Made by a program: the position numbers and the translations under genes. The notes under the pieces are model-generated. The model did no database searches, had not been told where the DNA came from, and was given only the letters and a program-made list of their open reading frames with translations. Below, piece after piece: positions 23,656-32,419 of a DNA stretch of 33,578 nucleotides. The DNA lies in the NCBI GenBank assembly GCA_030916885.1, contig JAUPVT010000038.1:1-33578 (forward strand), read 5' to 3'. Each line of letters opens with the position of its first letter. Position 1 is the stretch's first letter. This stretch comes from Chlamydiota bacterium (GTDB lineage: Bacteria > Chlamydiota > Chlamydiia > Chlamydiales > Rhabdochlamydiaceae).

Positions 23656-25050
23656 TTAAATATCAGTTTGATTTTTATTTAATATCTCTGCTATTTCTGT
23701 AAGAGCTTCTTGGTTTTTAATTGCATATTTTATTTGGAAAGAAGAAATACTCCCTTCCTTCTGCTGAGCTTCTATCTTTGCTATCGCAATACGATCTTCT
23801 TCCTTAGGAATATATTGCTGAATCCAATAAGAGACATCTCCTCCATTCAGTTGATTTGCAGCAACTTCTGCTGTTTCAACAAGCGCCTGCTTGTCTTTAA
23901 TTCCATAATTTTGAATATACTGAGAAAGACCCCGTGCATCTTGCCTAGCAACAATCTTTGCTATTTCAACAAGAGCTGCTTGGTTTTTGATCTTATAGTT
24001 CTTAATCAAAAGAGAAGTATCCTTTCCACTTTGTTGAGCGGCCATCTTTGCTATTGCAATACGGTCTTCCTCCTCTGGAATATATTGAATATTTATTTTT
24101 CTAGAAACCTCTAATCCACTACGCTGAGCTAAGGACGTAAAGTAGCTAACAGGGTTATTTATTTGATCTTCCTTGTTGAGTTTTTCTTGCAAAATAGCAG
24201 CCATTTCTTTTCGCAATTGCTTGCCATCAGGAGAAAGAGAACTGTTAAAGTCACCAAGCGTATCTCTCTGAATAGCATCCGTATATATTCTTGTTTGAAT
24301 GAAATTTAAAACATGAGCTCCAGAATCTACTTTATGCCAGAAAGACTGACGACCTGATATATTGCGAATAATGTCAGGTTCTTTATTTGGAAAGGCAAGA
24401 TTGCTGAGTTTTTTTAAAAAATCTTGTGTAGATATACCACATCGATCTAAGTTACGATAACTTCTATTGCTTTTTGGATCAAAATATTCTATTCGTTCTT
24501 TTGTAATATCAATTACAGCTACTACAATATCCGGCTTGCTACCTTCTAACAGGAAAGGCACAAAAACTAATGGATGTTCTTGTCCTTTTGCCTCTGTTAC
24601 TTTAGCTGTAATTTTCTGTAGATATGACTCTAAATTAACAGCTTTTGCATTATGTAAAAGAGCAGTAGAAAAAAGAAAATCTAAACCTCCTCTACCTTTT
24701 ATATCATTCCTTAAGTGATCCAAATAGGCTTCTGCTGAAGTAGCACTTAAACACTCTTCTGATTGGAATTGCTTAATTGCTTTGCTATAAATTTCTGCTT
24801 TTTCTTTTTGAGGAGTCTTTTCTAAGTAATTTTCGTCTAAAAGCGCTTTTGAGGCAACATCATCTGTTTTTTGTGTATCAGGCCTTTCACTTTTACTCCA
24901 AATATCTGCTAGCTTTTTCCATGCGAAATAAGAGCCAAATATAGTAGGAAGAGCTAAAATAGCCATTGCGACCCAACCTAAAGTCTTAATGATCTTTAAA
25001 GGTTTAAAGAGAAATGAGTGTTTATTATTATTAATTGAATTTATTGTCAT
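23656..25050 (-). CDS. Membrane-anchored protein with a degenerate CE-clan protease-like region and 30-aa repeats
   Basis: This 464-aa protein starts at ATG 25050 (MTINSINNN), chosen over a TTG two codons earlier because AAGGTAG lies 6 nt before the ATG. A transmembrane helix spans about 21-43. Residues 160-255 resemble Ulp1/ChlaDub-type cysteine proteases: DIVVAVIDITKERIEYFDP corresponds to the usual His-containing strand pair, and VDSGAHVLNFI to the DCG-containing helix. If so, His is replaced by D174, the acidic residue D191 is kept and the nucleophile Cys is S243. The C-terminus holds 30-aa repeats (331-450, plus decayed flanks) like those of the 1167-aa gene. No family name is certain. 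It is probably host-exposed; the protease relationship is an inference from motif shape. Confidence 0.7.
   Translation of the reverse strand: MTINSINNNKHSFLFKPLKIIKTLGWVAMAILALPTIFGSYFAWKKLADIWSKSERPDTQKTDDVASKALLDENYLEKTPQKEKAEIYSKAIKQFQSEECLSATSAEAYLDHLRNDIKGRGGLDFLFSTALLHNAKAVNLESYLQKITAKVTEAKGQEHPLVFVPFLLEGSKPDIVVAVIDITKERIEYFDPKSNRSYRNLDRCGISTQDFLKKLSNLAFPNKEPDIIRNISGRQSFWHKVDSGAHVLNFIQTRIYTDAIQRDTLGDFNSSLSPDGKQLRKEMAAILQEKLNKEDQINNPVSYFTSLAQRSGLEVSRKINIQYIPEEEDRIAIAKMAAQQSGKDTSLLIKNYKIKNQAALVEIAKIVARQDARGLSQYIQNYGIKDKQALVETAEVAANQLNGGDVSYWIQQYIPKEEDRIAIAKIEAQQKEGSISSFQIKYAIKNQEALTEIAEILNKNQTDI
23701..24060 (-). repeat. Four 90-bp (30-aa) coding repeats related to those of the 1167-aa protein
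   Basis: The units begin IAIAKMAAQQ, VEIAKIVARQ, VETAEVAANQ and IAIAKIEAQQ, each 30 aa, with the Y-I-x-N-Y motif in unit 2 and variants elsewhere. A decayed unit precedes and a partial one (TEIAEILNKN) follows. They are more diverged from each other than the units of the larger gene. Confidence 0.88.
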
Positions 25051-25056
25051 TTGCAA

Positions 25057-25063
25057 CTACCTT
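25057..25063 (-). promoter_or_regulatory. Ribosome-binding site deciding the start of the 464-aa protein
   Basis: The minus strand reads AAGGTAG 6 nt before the ATG at 25050. The upstream in-frame TTG at 25056 directly abuts this site, so it cannot use it. Confidence 0.6.
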
Positions 25064-25174
25064 TTTTTTAAGTTTTTTAACTAATTATATATTAAAATTG
25101 TTTATAAAATATAAAGATTGTTTATATTCCTTAAGTTTTTTTACCGTGAAAAAAATCCTTAATTTTTAACCCTC

Positions 25175-25204
25175 TTGCTAAAGAATCACCTTATCGGGCA
25201 CAAT
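25175..25204 (+). promoter_or_regulatory. Candidate promoter of the DUF3604 gene
   Basis: TTGCTA (25175-25180), an 18-nt spacer and CACAAT (25199-25204, 4/6). A start near 25211 leaves about 25 nt before the ATG, with CAGGAG at 25225-25230. The -35 hexamer is the same as in the 21246 promoter. Confidence 0.42.
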
Positions 25205-25235
25205 ATCAGTTCGTTGGATAATATCAGGAGATTTC

Positions 25236-27149
25236 ATGCGTCGGTCGATCTGTTATTGCGAGCCTAATCTGGCTTTTGCTGGTCAAGTTTCAAACTGGAA
25301 GTTTTTTTATACTACTGCTGTTACACTGCCTAAAGGCACTGTTTTAAAATTAAACCTGCTTTCTCAAGGGAGGGTTAGCGACTGGCAAATACCTGAGGTT
25401 AGCTCTCAGGAAAAGAAAAATCGAATTTGGCTACAAACTCCTGATGGCAAGATGATTAGCGCTAAAAAGACGGACTTGTCTTCTTTTGAATTTTGCCTGA
25501 GCTCTGATCTGAAAACTGGGGAAACAGCAATCATTATTATGGGGGCTACTGTAGAGCACTCAAAAGAAGGAAACAAAGCTCAAACCTTTTTGCAAAGAAA
25601 GCGGACATTTCATCTTTATATTGATCCTAAAGGAAAAGGTGATTGGAAAGAACCTGAGATTTTTACTTTAGATGTTAAAGGAAGCTCTCTGGAAAATATT
25701 CGCATCATAGCCCCTTCATTAGTTTCTAAAAACAAGCGTTTTGACGTGATCATTCGCTTTGAGGACTGCTATGGGAATTTAACCCATCAGGCTCCTGAAG
25801 GCACTTTAATTGAACTTTCTTATAAAAATTTGCGCGAGAATTTAAATTGGAAGCTATTTGTTCCAGAAACCGGTTTTATCAATATTCCCAACCTGTATTT
25901 TGGAGAAGCTGGAATCTATAAGATTGAATTACGTAACCTAACGACAAAAGAAGTATTTTATTCATCCCCTATTAAATGCTCTACAGACTCGGATGCAGAT
26001 AAAAGCATTTTCTGGGGACAACTACACGGCGAATCAGAACGATTTGATGCCGGTGATAATATTGAAACCTGCCTTCGCTATCTACGTGATGAAAAAAACT
26101 TTCACTTCTTTGCTACCTCCTCTTTTGAAAGCATAGAAGAAACCTCTAATGACACATGGAAAATTATTTCCTCACAAATTGCTGAATTTAATGAAGACTT
26201 AAGATTTTCTACTTTTTTAGGTTTTCAGTGGGTTGGAAAACCGTTAGAAGAAGGAATTCATCAACTAATTTACTCTAAAGACAATAAACCTATTTTACGC
26301 AAAAAAGATGCGAAAAACAGCTCTTTGAAAAAGATCTACAGGTCCCATTCTCCAAAGGAAATCTTATCTATTGCTTCTTTTAGTATGGCAAAAGGTCTAG
26401 AAACAAATTTCAAAGAATTTGATCCTGATTTTGAAAGAGTTGTAGAAATTTATAATTGTTGGGGTTCTTCTGAATGCTTAGAAAAAGAAGAAAACCTCAG
26501 ACCTATTACGGCAAAAAATGGTAAAGAGATCGTAGAATCAGAAAAAGGTTCTATTAGACAAGCTCTAAACCGTAATTGCCGTTTTGGCTTTGTAGCAGGT
26601 GGTTTAGATGATCGTGGGATATATAATGGTTTTTATGAAGGTCCACAAGCGCAATACTCTGCTGGATTAACTGCAATTATAGCACCTGAGCAAACAAGAG
26701 AATCTCTTTTTCATGCACTTTACCAAAGATCTTGCTATGCAACTACTGGAGATAGAATTGTATTAGGATTTTTCATTGCAGGGGCGTGCATGGGAAGCGA
26801 GTTAAATACAAAAGCCAAACCAGGCTTGATTTTTAATCGTTACATTACAGGTTTTATAGCAACAACAGAAAACATCAAAGAAATTGTCATTATTCGTAAT
26901 GGTTCTGTATTCAAGACCATTAACCCTAATCAAACGGAATATGAATTTGCTATTGATGATACTGAGTCCATTACAAAGATATCTTTGCAATCTCCTGATG
27001 AACGCCCTCCCTTTGTCTATTACTACCTTAGAGTAACGCAAGAAAATGGCCATATTGCATGGAGTTCTCCTATCTGGGTTGATCATACAGAACTTCTCAT
27101 CCATAAGACGCCTTCTAAAAAGCTTAAGAAAAAAGAAGATACCGGTTAA
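25236..27149 (+). CDS. DUF3604 family protein
   Basis: A 637-aa protein of a family related to PHP-type metal-dependent hydrolases. The first half (about 1-250) is beta-rich. The metal-site region follows as SIFWGQLHGESERFD (H264), and later GFVAGGLDDRG (D458, D459), AGLTAIIAPEQTRE and YATTGDRI, the family's C-terminal signature. In most members I remember, the motifs read WGDLHG and SDDH; here they are QLHG and LDDR, so metal binding may be altered. The function of the family is not established. CAGGAG lies 5 nt before the ATG. No signal peptide is seen, so it is probably cytosolic. maf follows 14 nt downstream. Confidence 0.85.
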   Translation: MRRSICYCEPNLAFAGQVSNWKFFYTTAVTLPKGTVLKLNLLSQGRVSDWQIPEVSSQEKKNRIWLQTPDGKMISAKKTDLSSFEFCLSSDLKTGETAIIIMGATVEHSKEGNKAQTFLQRKRTFHLYIDPKGKGDWKEPEIFTLDVKGSSLENIRIIAPSLVSKNKRFDVIIRFEDCYGNLTHQAPEGTLIELSYKNLRENLNWKLFVPETGFINIPNLYFGEAGIYKIELRNLTTKEVFYSSPIKCSTDSDADKSIFWGQLHGESERFDAGDNIETCLRYLRDEKNFHFFATSSFESIEETSNDTWKIISSQIAEFNEDLRFSTFLGFQWVGKPLEEGIHQLIYSKDNKPILRKKDAKNSSLKKIYRSHSPKEILSIASFSMAKGLETNFKEFDPDFERVVEIYNCWGSSECLEKEENLRPITAKNGKEIVESEKGSIRQALNRNCRFGFVAGGLDDRGIYNGFYEGPQAQYSAGLTAIIAPEQTRESLFHALYQRSCYATTGDRIVLGFFIAGACMGSELNTKAKPGLIFNRYITGFIATTENIKEIVIIRNGSVFKTINPNQTEYEFAIDDTESITKISLQSPDERPPFVYYYLRVTQENGHIAWSSPIWVDHTELLIHKTPSKKLKKKEDTG

Positions 27150-27163
27150 TTGAGAAGAGACAC

Positions 27164-27748
27164 ATGTTAATTCTAGCATCAAGCTCACCTAGACGCGCAG
27201 AAATCTTGCGCTATTTTTCTCTCCCTTTTACCCAGTATCCTTCTCATTTTGATGAAAGTATAATTCCTTTTAATAAGGATCCTGAATCTTATGCTAAAGA
27301 ACTCGCTTTAAAGAAAGCTTCTCTAGTTGCTGATACTTTTCCTCAAGAGATTATTTTATCTGCAGATACAATCGTATATTTTAAGGAAAAAATCTATAAT
27401 AAGCCTAAAGACTCAGAAGAAGCTTTTAATATGCTATTAGAATTATCAAATCAGTGGCATGTGGTGATGACTGCTGTTGCTATATGTAAAAAAGATATTT
27501 ATTATAGTGGCTTAGAGAAATCCTATGTTCTTTTTAATCTACTTACAGAAGAGAAAATCAGACTCTACCATAAAAGCGATTCTTGCCTAGACAAAGCAGG
27601 TGGATATGGAATTCAAGGCTCTGGTAGTATCTTGGTCAATCGAATTATAGGATGTTATTACAATATAATGGGATTACCGATTAACCTAGTAACAGACCTT
27701 CTTTCTAAAATGCAGGTAAATCTATGGCATTATTTAAAAAAACCTTGA
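27164..27748 (+). CDS. maf: Maf-family nucleoside triphosphate pyrophosphatase
   Basis: Maf/YhdE proteins hydrolyse dTTP/UTP or modified nucleotides to monophosphates, a house-cleaning activity. The 194-aa protein has the N-terminal ASSSPRR (5-11), the catalytic SADTIV (D68), NKP and DKAGGYGIQG, with the terminal YNIMGLPI motif. The usual arginine/lysine positions that set nucleotide preference are not certain enough to choose YhdE over YceF type. The 3' end overlaps the next gene by 25 nt. Confidence 0.95.
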   Translation: MLILASSSPRRAEILRYFSLPFTQYPSHFDESIIPFNKDPESYAKELALKKASLVADTFPQEIILSADTIVYFKEKIYNKPKDSEEAFNMLLELSNQWHVVMTAVAICKKDIYYSGLEKSYVLFNLLTEEKIRLYHKSDSCLDKAGGYGIQGSGSILVNRIIGCYYNIMGLPINLVTDLLSKMQVNLWHYLKKP

Positions 27749-29433
27749 AACTGCTTTTTTGTATATCTTTTATCTGTGCCTATTTACAAGCAGAAAACTC
27801 GCAAACAGAAATAAAGAGGTTTAATCCGCTACATATTTTTTATCTTGTACAAGCCAAAGAGCTTTCACAGGCGATCACTCTTTATCGACGATATAAAGAA
27901 GAGTTAGGAAGGCATGACTTTGAAACATTGCAGCGCATAGCTGAAATGGTTTTAGAACAAGGAGCTAAAAGTTCAGAGAGCGAAGAACAGCTTATTTCTT
28001 TATTGGGATTAAAAATTGCTGGGATCCAAACTACAAAAGAAATTTTAGAATCAGGTATTACCAGTAGACATCCAGAAGTACAACTTGCTACTTTGCAATT
28101 AATCGGCCAATTGCAAGACGATCGATTTGAATCCCTTTTAAATAAAGCTATGTCTTCTGGCTTCTTGTATACACGATTAGAAGCAGCTTATCAATTAGCG
28201 ATTAGAAAAACGCGAAATTCTGTGGGGCAAGTAGAATCCCTCATGCATAAACTACCTCCTGAAATGCGCTTTTTTTTCCCTCAATTTTTTGCTTTAGTCG
28301 GCTCTTCTGATGCTATTTTATTGCTCAAACAATTACTGGATGACCCTATTCAAAAAACGCGCATCGAAGCTATTTTACATTCTGCAAAAGCTGGGTACGA
28401 AGAGCTGCTACCTAATATTCGTAGAAAAGCCACTCACATTAACCCTGCAGAGCAAGAGGCTTGTTGTTTTGCTCTTGGAGTCTTAAAGGATACGCATGCT
28501 TTATCTATTTTACAAAAATTGAGCCTTTCTACTAATGATAATGTAAATTTAGCAGCTAATTATTCACTTTATTTACTAGGAGAAGAAAGTGCCAAAGAAA
28601 AGATCTTTTCTTTGGCAAAAGAGAGAAATCTATTTGCAATTGCAATACTAGGCAAAATTATAGGGTCGGAAAAAACACTAATCTCTCTTCTACAAAAAAA
28701 CCACCTACAGATCCGTTTTAATGCTATGCTTTCTTTGCTTGATTTAAAAAATGAGGGTTGCCTACCTTATCTAAAAGAATTTCTTGTTCGAGATAGTCGG
28801 GATTTTGGATTCCAGCCTCAAATGACAATCGGCAATGCCTTTACGGCATGGAAAGTACTCCCCTCTATGCAACAGCATATGAAACACTCTTTTTATGATT
28901 TAATTGGCCTTTCTTTATATGTAAAAGAGGAAATTTTAAAGAAATCTATTGAGTTATCTCCTGGTGCCTTTGTAGATCTAGCAAGCTTTCTTTTGGATAC
29001 AAGGCAATTAGAATTAATTCCCTCCATAAGTTCTTTGTTGCAAAATCTACAAACCCCTAAAGCAATTGCTTTATTAGAAAGACATGCTCAAAGAGCAAAA
29101 GTTCCCTTGATTCGCAATTATTGCAATCTTGCATTATTTCAACTCAATAAAAATATGGCTTCTAAGCAACTCATTCTAGAATGGATTCGTTCTCAACAAA
29201 ATACGCAAATCATTCAATTTCGTCCCCTCTTACCAAGAAAGAGTTATTTTAAAGACAAAACCGCTTTTGAATTAACCCCCGAAGAAAATTCGCAGCTTTT
29301 AATAAGCTGCTATCAGGTAATTAGCAATCAACATACAGAAGAAGGTATTGACGTTTTACTAAATAGCTTACAACAAGGACATCAAAAAAATCGACCTTTG
29401 ATCGCAGGTCTATTGATCCAAACTCTCCAATAG
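27724..29433 (+). CDS. Exported HEAT-like alpha-solenoid protein
   Basis: A 569-aa protein with a Sec signal peptide (residues 1-24, ending LQA). A run of helical repeats follows, recognisable in HPEVQLATLQLIGQL, LYTRLEAAYQLAI, PIQKTRIEAILHSA, NVNLAANYSLYLLGE and LQIRFNAMLSLLDL, the last typical of HEAT/PBS-lyase-type units. It should be periplasmic and act as a protein-binding scaffold. It sits between maf (25-nt overlap) and the lptD-like gene (45-nt gap), so an envelope-assembly role is a reasonable inference. The lipobox criterion is not met (LLFC lacks a small residue before Cys). An AGG lies 7 nt before the ATG. Confidence 0.75.
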   Translation: MALFKKTLKLLFCISFICAYLQAENSQTEIKRFNPLHIFYLVQAKELSQAITLYRRYKEELGRHDFETLQRIAEMVLEQGAKSSESEEQLISLLGLKIAGIQTTKEILESGITSRHPEVQLATLQLIGQLQDDRFESLLNKAMSSGFLYTRLEAAYQLAIRKTRNSVGQVESLMHKLPPEMRFFFPQFFALVGSSDAILLLKQLLDDPIQKTRIEAILHSAKAGYEELLPNIRRKATHINPAEQEACCFALGVLKDTHALSILQKLSLSTNDNVNLAANYSLYLLGEESAKEKIFSLAKERNLFAIAILGKIIGSEKTLISLLQKNHLQIRFNAMLSLLDLKNEGCLPYLKEFLVRDSRDFGFQPQMTIGNAFTAWKVLPSMQQHMKHSFYDLIGLSLYVKEEILKKSIELSPGAFVDLASFLLDTRQLELIPSISSLLQNLQTPKAIALLERHAQRAKVPLIRNYCNLALFQLNKNMASKQLILEWIRSQQNTQIIQFRPLLPRKSYFKDKTAFELTPEENSQLLISCYQVISNQHTEEGIDVLLNSLQQGHQKNRPLIAGLLIQTLQ

Positions 29434-29478
29434 CTTTAAACTGCTAAATTCCACGATGTAAACTTAAAATAATTATTC

Positions 29479-31596
29479 ATGTATTTTCTGTTGTTTTTTT
29501 CCCTTTGTTTCTTAAGAGCTCTAGCTTCTGAGCCGGATTTATCTTGTTTTGAGAGTAGCCGCTCTGAACTAACTGATCTGACTATCGATTTAAAAGATCC
29601 TAGTTTTTCCAATGGAGTCCTTTCTACAGAAGAGGGAGGAGTTGCAAAAGCAAGTGGTTTGCGGGTTCAAGCCAGAAAAATGACTTACATAAATAAAACA
29701 GAAAATGGGATTTTTATACAAAAAATCCTAGCAGAAGATGATTTGATGCTAGAACTCGGTAACCGCGTGTTTGTAGGGTCTCAATTAGAGTACGATTTTA
29801 TCCACCGCAGAGGAACTGTTATCAGCGGTAAAACATTTGTGGATATGTGGTTTCTAGGTGGAGATAAAATTGATCTTTTAGAAGATGGAACTTTCTCTAT
29901 TACAAATGCTTTTGTGACTACGTGCGAAAACCAAGATACCGATTGGGATCTACAAGCTAATACAGCTACTATCACAAAAAATCATCTATTATCAGCAAAA
30001 AATATTCACTTTCGGATTTTTAAAGTACCCCTCTTTTGGCTTCCTATATTTAAAAGTAACTTGAAAGCGCTTCAGGATTCCCCTGTTCGATATAAGGTAG
30101 TATGGGATAAAATTCTGGGGCCAAGACTTACCGCACGCTATCGTTTTTTTTCATGGAAGGATATAGACTGCTTCTTTCGTTTGGATTATCGAATAAAAAG
30201 AGGCTTTGGAGCGGCTTTAGAAACAGAGTATATTTCTCAAGATAAGCGTACCATTTTCGTTACACGTAGCTATGGAGCTCATGATAAAAGCTTCCCAGAT
30301 GAAAAAGGTCCTCACAGATATCGTTTACAGGGTTTGTATCATTATTTAAGCGAGGATCAAAAAACACAAGTCCACCTTACTTATGACAAATTAAGCGATT
30401 CACAAATGGTTGGTGATTTTAAAAGCGAAGATTTTGAAATCAATACACAACAGCGCACACTCCTGACTGTTTCCAGAGAATTTAATCAAGCTTTTTTAAA
30501 TTTCAATCTACAACCGCGTATTAATCCTTTTCAAAGCATTGATCAAGAGCTTCCTTTTTTCTTTTTAGGTCTACGCCCCTTTACTTTAGGCTCTTCTGGA
30601 ATTATCTCTATTAATAGCTTTAATGGAGGGTTCCTTGATTACGTATATACAAATCCATTAAGATCGCAGCTAGATACTCTACACCTTCCTGCACAAACAC
30701 GTGCAGGTAGAGTACAAGCTTATCATGAACTCTATCGATCGTTCTCTATTGGCCCTTTAATAATAACACCCAGTATTGGAGCAACCGGAATTTTCTACAG
30801 CAATAACTCCTCTGATCAATCGATCATACAGGCTACTGCTTTTTATGGATTAGAAGCTTATACCCGTCTTGTTGCCTCCTACTCTTGTGCGAGACATGTA
30901 GTTGAACCTTATGCACACGCACAAGGGTATACCCGTCCAGCTTTAGGTTTAAACAAACACTTCTATTTCGACATAGATGATGCCTACACTCAACTCAATC
31001 AGTTACGTGTTGGTATACGCAATGATATCATTCAGCCCATCACTTCTAATTTTGCTCCCACTTTTACAAGTGATGTTTATACCTATGGTTTTTTTGGAAA
31101 ATATGCCTTTGATAGAAATTTTCCTAAAGGGTATTTAGCTCTTGGATGCAATTTTTCTTCTATTGCTTTAAAAACCACCATTGCAAGAAATTTTGAAAAT
31201 CAGGTTTGGGATTTTATCAATGTATCTGCAGAATGGACACTGAATGAAGATTTAGCACTTGCTGCTGAATTTCGACATCGAAGCGCTTTTGACTGGCGTA
31301 AGGCAAATCATAAAAGCTTTTTACTAGATGTTGCAAGGCCTATCTCAGAGATTCTAGATACATCTCTTTCTGATCGGCGCAATACAATCCTAGCTCGTGG
31401 CTACCTTCGTCTAGGCCCTAAGTGGAGTTGTCTTATACAAACAAAACATGGATGGGGAAGGAAAGGCGAACCAAGCTATCACGCAGGAAAAATCGATCTT
31501 TTTACTATGCTTACCTGTAGTTGGCAATTAAGATTATCTTATGAACGTCTGCCTAATGACAATCGCTTTACAGCAGCTGTTTCCTTGTTTAAATGA
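29479..31596 (+). CDS. lptD: LptD/OstA-like outer-membrane LPS assembly protein
   Basis: A 705-aa exported protein with a signal peptide (about 1-17), an N-terminal OstA/LptA-like beta region (about 40-150) and a long C-terminal beta-barrel region rich in alternating aromatic residues. The LptD hallmark is clear: SITNAFVTTCENQDTDWDL, then KNIHFRIFKVPLFWLPIFK. LptD inserts LPS in the outer leaflet with LptE. The C-terminus ends in FK rather than a terminal aromatic residue. It is shorter than E. coli LptD (784 aa), as expected for chlamydial forms. Its last 58 nt overlap the convergent def gene. Confidence 0.85.
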   Translation: MYFLLFFSLCFLRALASEPDLSCFESSRSELTDLTIDLKDPSFSNGVLSTEEGGVAKASGLRVQARKMTYINKTENGIFIQKILAEDDLMLELGNRVFVGSQLEYDFIHRRGTVISGKTFVDMWFLGGDKIDLLEDGTFSITNAFVTTCENQDTDWDLQANTATITKNHLLSAKNIHFRIFKVPLFWLPIFKSNLKALQDSPVRYKVVWDKILGPRLTARYRFFSWKDIDCFFRLDYRIKRGFGAALETEYISQDKRTIFVTRSYGAHDKSFPDEKGPHRYRLQGLYHYLSEDQKTQVHLTYDKLSDSQMVGDFKSEDFEINTQQRTLLTVSREFNQAFLNFNLQPRINPFQSIDQELPFFFLGLRPFTLGSSGIISINSFNGGFLDYVYTNPLRSQLDTLHLPAQTRAGRVQAYHELYRSFSIGPLIITPSIGATGIFYSNNSSDQSIIQATAFYGLEAYTRLVASYSCARHVVEPYAHAQGYTRPALGLNKHFYFDIDDAYTQLNQLRVGIRNDIIQPITSNFAPTFTSDVYTYGFFGKYAFDRNFPKGYLALGCNFSSIALKTTIARNFENQVWDFINVSAEWTLNEDLALAAEFRHRSAFDWRKANHKSFLLDVARPISEILDTSLSDRRNTILARGYLRLGPKWSCLIQTKHGWGRKGEPSYHAGKIDLFTMLTCSWQLRLSYERLPNDNRFTAAVSLFK

Positions 31597-32126
31597 TATT
31601 TTTTTTTAATTTCTTTAAGAAGAGGTTTGATTTCCTTACGGGTTTTTGCATCCAAATGATCGATAAAAAGCACACCGTTGAGATGATCATTTTCATGCAT
31701 ACGCACACGTGCATTATAACCATCCATCTTTTCTATAAAAAGATTTCCATTGAGATCTAAAGCTTCTATAACCACAAAATCAGCTCTTGTGACTTTATAG
31801 AGAAGCTTTGGAATAGATAGGCATCCTTCTTCTTCTTCTACTACTTGGTTTTTTCTAGGAAAGGACAACTTTGGATTGATATACACCCTAGGATCAGATA
31901 ACTTCCACTTATCATTTTCCAAATTGATATAATTGCGCAGAACAAATAAGCGAATGTCGTGCCCTACTTGAGGAGCTGCTAAGCCAACTCCATCATGCTT
32001 ATCCATGATTGCAATCATATTTTGTGTTAGCTGCCTAATTTTATTTGTGATTACAGTAATGGGTCTACAGATCTTTCTTAAAATAGGATCGCCATAATAG
32101 CAAAGAGAAGCCCCTGAATCAATCAA
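31539..32126 (-). CDS. def: Peptide deformylase
   Basis: Removes the formyl group from nascent proteins. All three motifs are present: GVGLAAPQVG (46-55), EGCLSIP (100-106, metal ligand C102) and HENDHLNG (H144, E145, H148). The start is TTG at 32126, overlapping the secG stop (TTGA), so translation is coupled to secG. The conserved family N-terminus (YYGDPILRK) lies only 10 residues in, and no ATG is available between. At 195 aa it has a short basic C-terminal extension (about 20 residues after KKYHL), which lies entirely within the antisense overlap with lptD. Confidence 0.96.
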   Translation of the reverse strand: MIDSGASLCYYGDPILRKICRPITVITNKIRQLTQNMIAIMDKHDGVGLAAPQVGHDIRLFVLRNYINLENDKWKLSDPRVYINPKLSFPRKNQVVEEEEGCLSIPKLLYKVTRADFVVIEALDLNGNLFIEKMDGYNARVRMHENDHLNGVLFIDHLDAKTRKEIKPLLKEIKKKYHLNKETAAVKRLSLGRRS

Positions 32127-32410
32127 TGCTGCACTTCTTCAATTACAGTAGGATTTAAAGAGTTTTTGCGACTTAAAGCCCCAGTCCATAGAGACAACAC
32201 AACACATGAAATAATAAAGACAATCCCTAAGTAAGCTGTAAATTTCTTTAGGACATCTGCTGTAGATGTACCAAACAAAGAATCTCCAGGATCCCCACCA
32301 AAAGAGGCTCCTAAACCTAAACTTTTACTCTCTTGTACTAATACCACAAGACATAAAAGAGCACAAAGAAGGATAAATAAAAAAATCACAAGATAAAAAA
32401 CAAAAGTCAT
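32123..32410 (-). CDS. secG: Protein translocase subunit SecG
   Basis: A 95-aa inner-membrane protein with two helices (about 2-25 and 54-78). Between them is the SecG signature region VQESKSLGLGASFGG (about 25-39) and a TSTADVLKK-type segment (about 49-57). SecG assists SecYE-mediated export. AAGGAAA stands a few bases before the ATG. It begins 9 nt after tpiA, a neighbour pairing seen in many bacteria. Confidence 0.93.
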   Translation of the reverse strand: MTFVFYLVIFLFILLCALLCLVVLVQESKSLGLGASFGGDPGDSLFGTSTADVLKKFTAYLGIVFIISCVVLSLWTGALSRKNSLNPTVIEEVQH

Positions 32411-32419
32411 AAATTTCCT

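Noticed and set aside
23710-24114. Plus-strand 134-codon open frame
   Set aside because: Same explanation: antisense of the repeat region in the 464-aa gene.
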